DNA of 57,588 nt, taken from NCBI GenBank assembly GCA_006226965.1, contig SBGQ01000098.1:1-57588 (forward strand), written 5' to 3'. Below, piece by piece: positions 30,192 through 39,693 of the stretch. The notes under the pieces were generated by a model. It searched no databases, was not told the origin of the DNA, and worked only from the letters and a program-made list of their open reading frames with translations. The stretch comes from a bacterium. GTDB taxonomy: Bacteria > Bacteroidota > Rhodothermia > Balneolales > M1805. The number at the start of each line of letters is the position of its first letter. Position 1 is the first letter of the stretch. The translations under genes and the position numbers were made by a program.

Positions 30192-30200
30192 TTATCCACA
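30192..30200 (+). other. DnaA-box consensus TTATCCACA (isolated)
   Basis: Exact 9-mer in the ffh/lipoprotein intergenic region. Confidence 0.45.
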
Positions 30201-30245
30201 GTTTTTCCACGAACTTATTATTATCAAACTATTAATCAGAATCTC

Positions 30246-31061
30246 ATGAACACCATTAGATCACTATTAATTGTAATTTGCACCATATTTGTAATGATAC
30301 AGTGTTCACAACACTATCAAGAATACATTATTGAAAACAAACGAAACCAAACAAATAACAGCACAACAGATTATTACAACAACGGTAATAACGTCATTGT
30401 ATCTATCGTTGACGACCAAATTGTTGCTCTAAAAGGTGAAGTCGTTGAAAATAAAATTTTGCTCAATTTTTTTATAGAAAATAGAAGTAACGAATCATTT
30501 ACAATTTCACCTACTGAGATATACATTAAAGGATTTTCTATTAGTAAAACGAAAAAGTTAATTAAACGTTCTAATGATAAGGGTTCTGTATATGAGGAAC
30601 GTGTTATTGTAGATACACTTATCACACCAATACAACGATTACGTCCCAATGAGTTAATTAGTAACGTGATTAGTCGGGCTGTTTGGGAGCAATTGATGAT
30701 TGGTTTTTCTGATGCAGTTCAAAAATATAATGTTAGCTCACAACCTACTAGTTATGGCTATATCTCAACAGAAAACAAAGTCTATTCTTTCGAAACAAAC
30801 TCTAATTATCTAAAGCAAAGAGAGATAAATGAAATATCTGATAACACAACTAGGCGTCTCGAAGATTCTAATAAAAGGAGTGCACAACAAATATCGTCTA
30901 TGAAAAGTAGTTTCTTATTAAAACACACATTGAAGAAAATGGATTATGTGAACGGTGCCGTTTACTTCAATTATGCTCCGTCGGATTACTATCATTTGAC
31001 ATTCAATATCAATGATGTAACGCATGATTTTTACTTTACTCTTGCTCAGAAATATGAATAA
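30246..31061 (+). CDS. Uncharacterised lipoprotein
   Basis: ATG at 30246; lipobox-like 'IVICTIFVMIQCSQ'; no family recognised. Confidence 0.6.
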   Translation: MNTIRSLLIVICTIFVMIQCSQHYQEYIIENKRNQTNNSTTDYYNNGNNVIVSIVDDQIVALKGEVVENKILLNFFIENRSNESFTISPTEIYIKGFSISKTKKLIKRSNDKGSVYEERVIVDTLITPIQRLRPNELISNVISRAVWEQLMIGFSDAVQKYNVSSQPTSYGYISTENKVYSFETNSNYLKQREINEISDNTTRRLEDSNKRSAQQISSMKSSFLLKHTLKKMDYVNGAVYFNYAPSDYYHLTFNINDVTHDFYFTLAQKYE

Positions 31062-31139
31062 CTTTTCGCTGATTGCGCTTTATTCTCACTATTTGATTAA
31101 CTTTCGCTCCATTCAATCTAATAAACCAATCCATTTTTT

Positions 31140-31976
31140 ATGAATCATTCAACGGGATTTGGCCTTTTAAAAGGAAAAAAAGGTATCATATTTGGGGCTC
31201 TTGACGATAGAAGTATTGCCTGGAGAACAGCCTTAGCCTGCCATCGAGAAGGTGCTGAATTTATTCTTACAAACGCTCCTGTTGCTCTTCGCCTTGGTCA
31301 ACTTAATGCTTTAAGCGAAGCTACCGGCGCAGAAATTATTCCTTGTGATGTTACATCCGACGATGAAGTACAAGCTCTTATGCAAGCCGCAAAAGACAAA
31401 TTCGGTAAAATCGATTTCATTTTGCATGCAGTAGGTATGTCGCCTAACATCAGAAAGAATAAAGACTACAAAGATCTTAACTACCAGTGGATGCAGCAAA
31501 CACTCGATATTTCTGCAATATCCTTACACCGCGTGTTACACTTTGCTACTGAAGGTGTAAATGTTTTAAATGATGGCGGTAGTGTTGTAACCTTATCCTA
31601 CATTGGTGCACAACGTGTTTTCAGCAAATACAGCGATATGAATGATGCAAAAGCATTATTAGAAAGCATCGCAAGAAACTGGGGTTCACGTGTTGGACAT
31701 CGCGGAATTCGTGTTAACTCTGTTTCTCAAGGGCCGACATTAACCTCTGCGGGTTCAGGAATTAAAGGTTTCGACGGTATGTATGCTTATGCTGAGAAAC
31801 TTTCTGCTTTAGGAAACCCATCAGCGGATGACTGTGCAGATTATTGTGTTACCTTATTCTCTGATTTAACACGTAAAGTGACCATGCAGAATTTATTCCA
31901 TGATGGTGGTTTTTCTGCTTCTGGAATGACTCAGGAAATGATTGATTTATTCATCAAAATCTACGAAAACGATTAA
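31140..31976 (+). CDS. fabI: Enoyl-[acyl-carrier-protein] reductase, FabI type
   Basis: 'LLKGKKGIIFGALDDRSIAWRTALACHREGAEF', 'NSVSQGPTLTSAGSGIKGF'. Confidence 0.92.
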   Translation: MNHSTGFGLLKGKKGIIFGALDDRSIAWRTALACHREGAEFILTNAPVALRLGQLNALSEATGAEIIPCDVTSDDEVQALMQAAKDKFGKIDFILHAVGMSPNIRKNKDYKDLNYQWMQQTLDISAISLHRVLHFATEGVNVLNDGGSVVTLSYIGAQRVFSKYSDMNDAKALLESIARNWGSRVGHRGIRVNSVSQGPTLTSAGSGIKGFDGMYAYAEKLSALGNPSADDCADYCVTLFSDLTRKVTMQNLFHDGGFSASGMTQEMIDLFIKIYEND

Positions 31977-32002
31977 TCGTTCTTCCTGCACAAATCTTTA
32001 TA

Positions 32003-32034
32003 TGCTGAGTTAGAATTAACTCAGCATTTTTTTT
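32003..32034 (+). terminator. Rho-independent terminator after fabI
   Basis: TGCTGAGTTA-gaat-TAACTCAGCA followed by TTTTTTTT. Confidence 0.9.
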
Positions 32035-32076
32035 GCCATTTATTCTGAACTACGAGATATTGCAATAAATTTTGTT

Positions 32077-32667
32077 ATGGCTATCGGAAAAAAAGATGAA
32101 ATTGTACTTGGTCTCGACCCTGGTTCCCGAACCACCGGTTACGCTATTGTTTCTTTTTCCGGAAATACCAGAACCGTATTGGCTTGCGATGTTCTACGAC
32201 TCGAAAAATTTGAAGAACATCAGGATCGCTTAAAAGAGTTGTTTCTTCAAATTCAGCAGTTAATACACGTTTATAAACCAACTACTGCAGCTGTTGAAAC
32301 TCCCGTTTACGGAAAAGACCCCTTGGCCATGTTGAAGTTGGGAAGAGCACAAGCCGCATGTATGTTAGCTCCGAAATTAGAAGGCTTACAGATTGCCGAG
32401 TATTATCCTAAAGCCGTAAAAAAAGCGATAACCGGAAATGGAAATGCCAGTAAACAACAAGTGGCAACTATGTTAGAGCACATGACAGGGCTCGATTTTA
32501 ATTCGCTAAAAATGGATGCGACAGATGCTCTTAGTGTTGCCATAGCCCATTATATCAGCATAAGTAAACCACAACTTATTTCTGTTCCCAAAAAGAAATC
32601 ACACCAAAACCGAGCGGTTTCTTCTTGGGAAGACTTCGTTAAACAAAACCCTGACCGAATTAAATAA
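32077..32667 (+). CDS. ruvC: Holliday junction endonuclease RuvC
   Basis: 'VLGLDPGSRTTGYAIV', 'AAVETPVYGKDPLAMLKLGRAQAACML'. Confidence 0.96.
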   Translation: MAIGKKDEIVLGLDPGSRTTGYAIVSFSGNTRTVLACDVLRLEKFEEHQDRLKELFLQIQQLIHVYKPTTAAVETPVYGKDPLAMLKLGRAQAACMLAPKLEGLQIAEYYPKAVKKAITGNGNASKQQVATMLEHMTGLDFNSLKMDATDALSVAIAHYISISKPQLISVPKKKSHQNRAVSSWEDFVKQNPDRIK

Positions 32668-32673
32668 TCCATT

Positions 32674-33270
32674 ATGATTGCATCACTTACCGGAATTCTT
32701 CAAAAAAAATTACCTACTTACGTTATTGTGAATTGTGCCGGTGTAGGTTATGGCGTTACTGTTACTGCAACAACATCATCATCGCTTCCTGAAATCGGGA
32801 AACAAGCCTTTTTACACATTTATCACCACATTACAGAAATCGGTCAGTCTTTGTTTGGCTTTGCTGATGAAGCCGAAAAAGAAACGTTTGAACTATTGAT
32901 TACCGTTAAAGGCATTGGGCCAAAAATGGGTATTACGATTTTATCAGGAATGTCGGGCGACCAAATTCGAGAAACAATCGCACGAGCCGATAGCGGTTTA
33001 TTATCCAAAATTCCGGGAATTGGTAAAAAAACAGCTGAACGAATCATTCTTGAATTAAAAGATAAAGTCGGTTCAATTTCTGCGTCGTCAGGAGTTTCTA
33101 CTTCTGGAAATGGAAATCCGATTGGTGAAGATGCAATAGCTGCTTTAGTTTCCTTGGGTTACAAATCCTTGGATGCCGGGAAAGCCGTTCAACATTTATT
33201 AAAAACCGAGCGTACATTCAAAAATGCTTCCGACTTAGTTCGAGAAGCGCTTAAAATGATGAATGCCTAG
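32674..33270 (+). CDS. ruvA: Holliday junction helicase subunit RuvA
   Basis: 'MIASLTGILQKKLPTYVIVNCAGVGYGV', 'VKGIGPKMGITILSG', 'IPGIGKKTAERIILELKDK'. Confidence 0.97.
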   Translation: MIASLTGILQKKLPTYVIVNCAGVGYGVTVTATTSSSLPEIGKQAFLHIYHHITEIGQSLFGFADEAEKETFELLITVKGIGPKMGITILSGMSGDQIRETIARADSGLLSKIPGIGKKTAERIILELKDKVGSISASSGVSTSGNGNPIGEDAIAALVSLGYKSLDAGKAVQHLLKTERTFKNASDLVREALKMMNA

Positions 33271-33354
33271 TTTTCTCGGTAACAATTTCTTAATTATCAC
33301 TTAACATCGAAAAATGCTTAGTTTAATCATCATTTCAGACTAAGCCCAACGCTC

Positions 33355-34065
33355 GTGCAGAATAAAAAAACCATTCTTGTTGTTGATGATGAGAGCGACC
33401 TTTTAGACCTCATTGAATACAATCTAAAAAAAGAAGGCTATGATGTTTTAAAGGCCGAAGATGGTCTTGACGGCATTCGAATGGCTAAAAAGTACAAACC
33501 CGATTTGGTTCTATTGGACATTATGATGCCCAAAATGGACGGCCTGGAAACGTGTGAACAAATTCGCGCCGATGATGAAATTAAACACACTCCTATCATC
33601 TTTTTAACTGCAAAAAGTGACGAAAAAACCGAAATTCAAGGTTTAAATCTGGGTGCTGATGATTATCTCACCAAACCTATTTCTACATCTAAGCTAGTTT
33701 CCAGAATTACCGCTGTTCTAAGACGTTTGGAAAATAATCCCGCTGAATCAGGGTCTTCTACTGAGATTGAAACCAACGAAAATCTTGTAAAAGTGCATGA
33801 TTTAACTATTGATAAAGAGCGTTACATCGTATTTAAGCAAGAAACCGAGCTTCAACTTCCGAAAAAAGAATTTGAATTATTATTCTATCTCGCCAACAGA
33901 AAAGGAAAAGTGCTCGATCGTCAAACACTGCTAAACGAGGTTTGGGGAAATAATATTTATGTGATTGATAGAACCATTGATGTTCACATTCGAAAAATTC
34001 GTGAAAAGCTGGGAGATGATTATATTGAAACGGTAAAAGGCGTAGGTTATCGTTTTAAAGAATAA
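33355..34065 (+). CDS. OmpR/PhoB-family response regulator (GTG start)
   Basis: 'ILVVDDESDLLDLIEYNL', 'DLVLLDIMMPKMDG', wHTH 'IDRTIDVHIRKIREKLGDDYIETVKGVGYRFKE'. Confidence 0.95.
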   Translation: MQNKKTILVVDDESDLLDLIEYNLKKEGYDVLKAEDGLDGIRMAKKYKPDLVLLDIMMPKMDGLETCEQIRADDEIKHTPIIFLTAKSDEKTEIQGLNLGADDYLTKPISTSKLVSRITAVLRRLENNPAESGSSTEIETNENLVKVHDLTIDKERYIVFKQETELQLPKKEFELLFYLANRKGKVLDRQTLLNEVWGNNIYVIDRTIDVHIRKIREKLGDDYIETVKGVGYRFKE

Positions 34066-34067
34066 TT

Positions 34068-35126
34068 GTGAATCAACTTTTCTTCCGCACATCTCTTCGT
34101 ATTTCCGGGTTGATATCGTTTATCATATTCCCGCTCTTGTTTTCATTTTTTAGTTTTCAATACAACTACGAAAAGGGTCTGCTTTTCGCTAGTGCGTTTA
34201 CTCTATTAAACGGTTTATTGATTTACGGGATTTCGGGTTTTATTATCCGCAGCAGATTGAATCGGGTCAGCGATGATCTTCAGCGAATCAGACAAAAAAA
34301 ATTCGAGGAGCTCGAAACGGATTATGAAATTGATCGCGATGAACTTGATTTATTGGTTCAACAAATGAACCTCACCTCTGAGCACATCGAAAAAGAATTA
34401 AAGCGCTTAAAAAAGATTGAAAACTACCGCAAAGAGTTCATTGGCGATGTTTCTCACGAATTAAAAACACCCATTTTTGCGATTCAAGGTTTTATTGAAA
34501 CGTTATTAGACGGTGCTATTGAAGACGAAACCGTAAACAAGGAGTTTTTGAAGAAAGCTCTCCGCAATGTGAATCGTTTAATCTATCTCACAAACGATTT
34601 AATGGAAATCTCAAAGTTGGAAGCCGGCGAGCTTAAAATCAATTTTGATGAGTTTAACCTAGCAACAACCGTTTATGAAGTGGTTGAAAGTTTACACTTT
34701 AAAGCCGAGCAAGAAAAAGTGCTGCTTTCTATGGATGAAGTAAGTGATTCTATTCGAATTGTTGCCGACCGTAATCACTTCAAACAAATTATGATTAATC
34801 TGGTTGAAAACGCCATCAAATACAACAAACCGGGCGGTGAAGTTCATATTGGTGCAAAACCGTATCCTCAACTACCGGAGAAAACCCTTATTTACATTCG
34901 GGATACCGGTTTAGGCATCGATAAAAAGTTTATTAAACGCGTAACTGAACGATTTTTCCGTGTTGATAAATCCAGATCGAGGGAAAAAGGCGGCACCGGT
35001 TTAGGCTTAGCTATTGTAAAACATACCATTGAGGCTCACGGAGAATCTTTGTTTATTGAAAGCACCCCGAATGTTGGTTCTACCTTTAGTTTCACGATGA
35101 AAAACGCTCAATCGTTTCATCATTGA
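34068..35126 (+). CDS. PhoR-like membrane sensor histidine kinase
   Basis: Two TM, 'FIGDVSHELKTPIFAIQGFIETLLDG', 'NLVENAIKYN', 'GTGLGLAIVKHTIEAHG'. Confidence 0.95.
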   Translation: MNQLFFRTSLRISGLISFIIFPLLFSFFSFQYNYEKGLLFASAFTLLNGLLIYGISGFIIRSRLNRVSDDLQRIRQKKFEELETDYEIDRDELDLLVQQMNLTSEHIEKELKRLKKIENYRKEFIGDVSHELKTPIFAIQGFIETLLDGAIEDETVNKEFLKKALRNVNRLIYLTNDLMEISKLEAGELKINFDEFNLATTVYEVVESLHFKAEQEKVLLSMDEVSDSIRIVADRNHFKQIMINLVENAIKYNKPGGEVHIGAKPYPQLPEKTLIYIRDTGLGIDKKFIKRVTERFFRVDKSRSREKGGTGLGLAIVKHTIEAHGESLFIESTPNVGSTFSFTMKNAQSFHH

Positions 35127-35135
35127 TAATTTTGG

Positions 35136-35143
35136 TATTTTTG
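35136..35143 (+). promoter_or_regulatory. TAnnTTTG-type -7 element (TATTTTTG) upstream of the mannose-1-P guanylyltransferase gene
   Basis: 32 bp before ATG at 35175. Confidence 0.35.
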
Positions 35144-35174
35144 TGGTCTTTAATATTGACCAATTGATTTTTTA

Positions 35175-36257
35175 ATGAAACAATATGCTGTTATTATGGC
35201 CGGCGGAGTGGGAACTCGATTCTGGCCCCAAAGTAGAGAGGCTTTTCCAAAACAATTTCTGACTCTGTTTGGCAACCGTTCTTTAATACAACAAACGGTT
35301 GATAGAATTTCTAAACGTGTTCCTTTAGAAAACATTCTCATTATCACCAATCAAAAATACATTGGGCTTGTTAATCAGCAATTACCTGAAATTCCACTCG
35401 AAAATATTTTGGGTGAACCTATCGCAAAAAACACAGCTCCTTGTGTTGCTCTAGCGGCTGAGGTTATTCATCAGCGTGATGGAAATGCTGTTATGGCCGT
35501 TTTACCGGCTGACCATATCATTTTTGATGAAAACACTTTTCTTAACATTATGGATAGTGCCTTTTTAAAAGCACAAGAACAAGACGCCATTGTTACGGTT
35601 GGCATTCAACCATCTCATCCTGAAACCGGTTACGGTTATATCCATTTTAACGGGAATTCAAAATCCACTTACGGTAAACATGATGTGCATGCCGTTCATG
35701 GCTTTAAAGAAAAACCGGATTTGGAAAAAGCAAAATACTTCTTAGAAACCGGAGAATATTTATGGAACAGCGGCATGTTTATATGGTCTGTTCCAACTAT
35801 TCGTACAGCTTATCAAACCTATTTACCGGATATGTTTTCTCTCGCTGAAACCAGCTTTGCTGGCTCAAATGGTACGGTTACTGTACAGCAGTTGACGTCT
35901 TTTTTTAATTCCTGTGCTTCAATTTCTGTTGATTACGGAATCATGGAAAAAGCTAAGGATGTTTTTGTTGTTCCCGGTTCTTTTGGTTGGAATGATGTCG
36001 GGAGTTGGTCGGCTGTATATGACTTGCAAGACAAGGACGAAAACGGAAATGTGAAAGCTGCAGATATTCACAGTTTAGTGAACACAAAAAACAGTTACGT
36101 CTCTTCTAAAAGCGGAAAGATTATTGCCCTTGTTGGCGTTAATAATCTTGCGGTTATCGAAACCGACGATGCCATTTTAGTTTGTAATCTTGATGCCTCA
36201 CAAGATGTGAAGAAAGTAGTTGAATCGCTTAAAGACGATAAAGCGAAGTTCAAATAG
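35175..36257 (+). CDS. Mannose-1-phosphate guanylyltransferase
   Basis: 'AVIMAGGVGTRFWPQSREAFPKQFL', 'VLPADHII', 'GYGYI', 'FKEKPDLEKAKYFLETGEYLWNSGMFIW'. Confidence 0.95.
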   Translation: MKQYAVIMAGGVGTRFWPQSREAFPKQFLTLFGNRSLIQQTVDRISKRVPLENILIITNQKYIGLVNQQLPEIPLENILGEPIAKNTAPCVALAAEVIHQRDGNAVMAVLPADHIIFDENTFLNIMDSAFLKAQEQDAIVTVGIQPSHPETGYGYIHFNGNSKSTYGKHDVHAVHGFKEKPDLEKAKYFLETGEYLWNSGMFIWSVPTIRTAYQTYLPDMFSLAETSFAGSNGTVTVQQLTSFFNSCASISVDYGIMEKAKDVFVVPGSFGWNDVGSWSAVYDLQDKDENGNVKAADIHSLVNTKNSYVSSKSGKIIALVGVNNLAVIETDDAILVCNLDASQDVKKVVESLKDDKAKFK

Positions 36258-36300
36258 ATAAAATGAAAAAGCCCGGTAAACCCGGGCTTTTTCATTTTAT
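36258..36300. terminator. Bidirectional terminator, 19-bp perfect inverted repeat
   Basis: ATAAAATGAAAAAGCCCGG-taaac-CCGGGCTTTTTCATTTTAT; includes the marR stop codon. Confidence 0.92.
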
Positions 36301-36755
36301 GCAATTACTTCTTCGCCAATGCCAACTTTTTTACAAAGTTCAGAAAGCTTGTCCTTTTCATCGCAGCTTAACACATTAAGCTCTTTTACAATCTGATCTA
36401 CATGTTTCGGGAAAATTTCTTCAATAAGCGCCTTTCCCTCAGCACTCAAATGCACATGAATAAATCGGCGGTCATTTTCATCTCGAACTCGCTGTACAAG
36501 ACCGCGCTTTTCAAGATTATCAATAACCATAGTCATGTTTCCGCCGGTTTTTAGAAGCTTTTTTCCGATATCACACTGGCTCATCGGCCCAATATGGTAC
36601 AAAGACTCCAATACACCGAATTGTGATACCGTTAATCCGTTTGATACGATGTACGTATTAATTCTGTTTGATACAGAGTCGGCAGCTCTTACTAATTTGA
36701 TAAACAAATTTAAGGCTCTAACTTGTTCAGTGGTTCCTTGAAATTTTGTTCCCAT
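36297..36755 (-). CDS. MarR-family transcriptional regulator
   Basis: 'GLTVSQFGVLESLYHIGPMSQCDIGKKLLKTGGNMTMVIDNLEKRGLVQRVRDENDRRFIHVHLSAEGKALI'. Confidence 0.95.
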   Translation of the reverse strand: MGTKFQGTTEQVRALNLFIKLVRAADSVSNRINTYIVSNGLTVSQFGVLESLYHIGPMSQCDIGKKLLKTGGNMTMVIDNLEKRGLVQRVRDENDRRFIHVHLSAEGKALIEEIFPKHVDQIVKELNVLSCDEKDKLSELCKKVGIGEEVIA

Positions 36756-36833
36756 ACGTTCCTTTTTCTATAAATACTTTAACATTAAAATATCTAATTT
36801 TTACTTGAATATCAAGCATTAAAAAACAACCAC

Positions 36834-37601
36834 TTATAAATCGTAACTTATTATGACAGCAGCGTGGTCAGATAAAATCGGTTCTCCGTCAATTCTGGCG
36901 TGACTTGCTTTTTTAGCCAAATTAGGCGTAGAAATTTGATAATCAATTCTCCAACCTTTGTTGTTTTTTCGTGCGCCTGCTCTAAAACTCCACCAGCTGT
37001 AAACATCTTTTACACCTTCGTTTTGTTCGCGAAACACATCATTAAAGCCTGATTCTAAAAACTTGGTAAACCACGCTCGTTCTTCAGGTAAAAATCCAGA
37101 TGAGTTTTTATTTGAAACCGGGTTATGAATATCAATTTCTTTGTGAGCAATGTTGTAATCCCCACATATAACCATGTCTTTGCTTGTTTTCGATTTAAAA
37201 TCGTGTAGATAATCGTAAATCGCATCTAAAAACTGATATTTCACGTTTTGACGCTCATCACCTGTTGTTCCGCTGGGAAAGTACATCGAGAACACAAAAA
37301 ACGTATCAAATTCTGCAATTAAGACTCTCCCTTCAGAATCAATCCAATCTATGCCGCATCCTACTTGTACTGATAACGGTTCTGTTTTACTCAAAATTCC
37401 TACGCCACTATATCCTTTTTTTTCTGCGGAATGATAGTATTGATGATAGGGCAACCCTTTTATTTCGTCCGGAACCTGATCTTCAAGTGCTTTCAATTCT
37501 TGAAAACAAATGATATCAGCATTTAATTGGGTTAAATAGGTATCTAAACCTTTTGTCGTTGCAGAACGAATTCCATTTACATTAAGTGTTACTATTTGCA
37601 T
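36834..37601 (-). CDS. xth: Exodeoxyribonuclease III
   Basis: 'MQIVTLNVNGIRSATTKGLDTYLTQLNADIICFQELKA', 'WRIDYQISTPNL', 'PILSDHAAVII'. Confidence 0.95.
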   Translation of the reverse strand: MQIVTLNVNGIRSATTKGLDTYLTQLNADIICFQELKALEDQVPDEIKGLPYHQYYHSAEKKGYSGVGILSKTEPLSVQVGCGIDWIDSEGRVLIAEFDTFFVFSMYFPSGTTGDERQNVKYQFLDAIYDYLHDFKSKTSKDMVICGDYNIAHKEIDIHNPVSNKNSSGFLPEERAWFTKFLESGFNDVFREQNEGVKDVYSWWSFRAGARKNNKGWRIDYQISTPNLAKKASHARIDGEPILSDHAAVIISYDL

Positions 37602-37624
37602 CTTGCTTTTTTTAATAAAAATGA

Positions 37625-37632
37625 TACTTTTG
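37625..37632 (+). promoter_or_regulatory. TAnnTTTG-type -7 element (TACTTTTG), with CTTG at -33 spacing 19
   Basis: 25 bp upstream of the ATG of the cNMP/FHA gene. Confidence 0.5.
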
Positions 37633-37657
37633 TCGTGAAATCAACCACATTTAAATT

Positions 37658-38431
37658 ATGCATTTAAAACGTTCATATCATAAAGGTTCTGTCATAATAA
37701 AACAGGGCGAATACGGTGACGAAGCTTTTCAATTAATTTCGGGTTCTGTGGAGGTAAGTTATACATCTCCGGAGGGAAGTAAAACTATTTTAGCCGTTTT
37801 AAGACCACCGCATATGTTTGGTGAAATGGCCATTATTGATGAAAAACCACGCTCAGCAACAGTAATTGCCTTAACTCCTGTTGAAGTATTAGTTACTCAA
37901 AAATCGGCATTTATTAAGCATATAGCTGCCGAAGAAGATAGTATGATTGTCCCCATTTTGCGAACCATGTTTGAGCGCTTAAGAACAACCAATCAGATTA
38001 TTTCAACACTTTCTACGGATATGGCTGTTGTTGCATCGGCTGAGGGCGGTCACGAGTTCGGAAGCCCGGCAACGTTGAGTATTAAACCAACTACAGAAGC
38101 AGCTACAACTGCACTAGGTTCTAAAAAATACGATGTCAGCTATTTCCCGTTTCGCGTTGGCAGAAAAGACGATATGGACATGTTGGGTATTAATGATTTG
38201 ATTTTAAATGATATCCAACCCTATCAGGTATCACCGCATCATTTATTGATATCCATGAGAAACAATTCAATTGAATTAAGTGACCGCGGTTCTCGATTTG
38301 GTAGTCTTGTAAATGGTGTTCGCATTGGCTTAACTAACCGATCAAAAGTAGTTGAATTAAAACGTGGTGATAATGAGGTCATTATCGGAGATGTGTATTC
38401 AAAGCTTCGATTTAACTTTCAAGTTGGATAA
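37658..38431 (+). CDS. Cyclic-nucleotide-binding domain + FHA domain fusion protein
   Basis: cNMP 'KGSVIIKQGEYGDEAFQLISGSVEV...MFGEMAIIDEKPRSATVIAL'; FHA 'FPFRVGRKDD...YQVSPHHLLISMRNNSIELSDRGSRFGSLVNGVRIG'. Confidence 0.85.
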   Translation: MHLKRSYHKGSVIIKQGEYGDEAFQLISGSVEVSYTSPEGSKTILAVLRPPHMFGEMAIIDEKPRSATVIALTPVEVLVTQKSAFIKHIAAEEDSMIVPILRTMFERLRTTNQIISTLSTDMAVVASAEGGHEFGSPATLSIKPTTEAATTALGSKKYDVSYFPFRVGRKDDMDMLGINDLILNDIQPYQVSPHHLLISMRNNSIELSDRGSRFGSLVNGVRIGLTNRSKVVELKRGDNEVIIGDVYSKLRFNFQVG

Positions 38432-38436
38432 AACAA

Positions 38437-38470
38437 AAAAGGCTTTCACAAAATGAAAGCCTTTTCTTTT
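38437..38470. terminator. Bidirectional terminator between the cNMP/FHA gene and tyrS
   Basis: AAAAGGCTTTCA-caaaa-TGAAAGCCTTTT. Confidence 0.85.
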
Positions 38471-39687
38471 TAGCCGATTAACTTAATAAATTTTCGTTTC
38501 CCAACCTTTAGAACGAGTTCATCACCCGTATGTATTGAAAACATAAAATTCGTATCGGTAATGGTTTCGCCATTCAAACTCACTCCACCTTGCTGAACTA
38601 AGCGTCTTGCTTCGCCGTTACTTGGAGCAAATCCAATATCTTTTATCAATGGAATAAGTTGATACTCTTCTCCGACATTGAGCTTATGCTCAGGCATATC
38701 ATCAGGAATACCTTTATTGATAATCGTTTTTTCAAAATGTTCACGTGCTGCATTTGCGGCTTCTTCACCGTGATACATTTTCGTAATCGTAAAAGCTAAA
38801 TCATGTTTGGCATTACGAGGATCTTGCTTTGCTTTTTCAGCAAGTTTTGGCAATTCCTCTGTTGCAACATCTGTTAATAACTCGAAATACGTGTAAATCA
38901 AATCGTCTGGAATCGACAACGATTTGCCGTACATATCATTGGGATTCTCATCAATACCTATGTAATTATCATACGATTTCGACATTTTTTGTGTGCCGTC
39001 TGTACCTACTAACAACGGCATCATCAAACAAATTTGAGGCGCCTGACCAACATCTTTTTGTAACTGACGACCAACAAGTAAATTGAATTTCTGATCAGTA
39101 CCGCCTAATTCAACATCAGATTTTAGATGAACGGAATCTTGTCCCTGTGCAAGTGGATATAAGAATTCGTGAAGTGAGATGGGTTCGTTATTGGTATAAC
39201 GCTTGCTAAAGTCATCACGCTCAAGCATACGTGCAACAGTCATATGTCCTGCAAGTTTTATAACATCAGCAAACCCCATCGTTCCAAGCCATTCAGAGTT
39301 ATATACAATCTCTGTTTTTTCAGCATCTAATATTTTTGATGCTTGCTTGAAATAGGATTCCCCGTTTTTCTTGATTTCTTCGGGTGTTAAAGCCGGACGA
39401 GTTTTATTTTGTCCTGTTGGATCACCGATTAAAGTTGTGAAATCACCAATAATTAATATCGCATGGTGCCCTAAGTCTTGAAATTGGCGCAATTTCCGCA
39501 AAATTACGGAATGCCCTAGGTGTAAATCGGGACGTGTTGGATCGCAGCCTAGCTTAATTCGTAAGGGTTTGCCCGATTGTCTTGATTTTTCAAGTTTGGA
39601 TTTTAACTCTTCTTCGGGAATAATTTCAACTGTACCTCTTCTAATTACAGCTAATTGTTCCTCAACAGGTAGAAATGTTGAACTCAT
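38470..39687 (-). CDS. tyrS: Tyrosyl-tRNA synthetase
   Basis: 'KLGCDPTRPDLHLGHSVILRKLRQFQDLGH', 'KMSKSYDNYIGI', S4 domain C-term. Confidence 0.97.
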   Translation of the reverse strand: MSSTFLPVEEQLAVIRRGTVEIIPEEELKSKLEKSRQSGKPLRIKLGCDPTRPDLHLGHSVILRKLRQFQDLGHHAILIIGDFTTLIGDPTGQNKTRPALTPEEIKKNGESYFKQASKILDAEKTEIVYNSEWLGTMGFADVIKLAGHMTVARMLERDDFSKRYTNNEPISLHEFLYPLAQGQDSVHLKSDVELGGTDQKFNLLVGRQLQKDVGQAPQICLMMPLLVGTDGTQKMSKSYDNYIGIDENPNDMYGKSLSIPDDLIYTYFELLTDVATEELPKLAEKAKQDPRNAKHDLAFTITKMYHGEEAANAAREHFEKTIINKGIPDDMPEHKLNVGEEYQLIPLIKDIGFAPSNGEARRLVQQGGVSLNGETITDTNFMFSIHTGDELVLKVGKRKFIKLIG

Positions 39688-39693
39688 GCTTAT

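Noticed and set aside
38730-38750. Additional CACGTG core (TGTTCACGTGCTGCA) as a parS candidate
   Set aside because: Flanks do not match the 16-bp parS consensus
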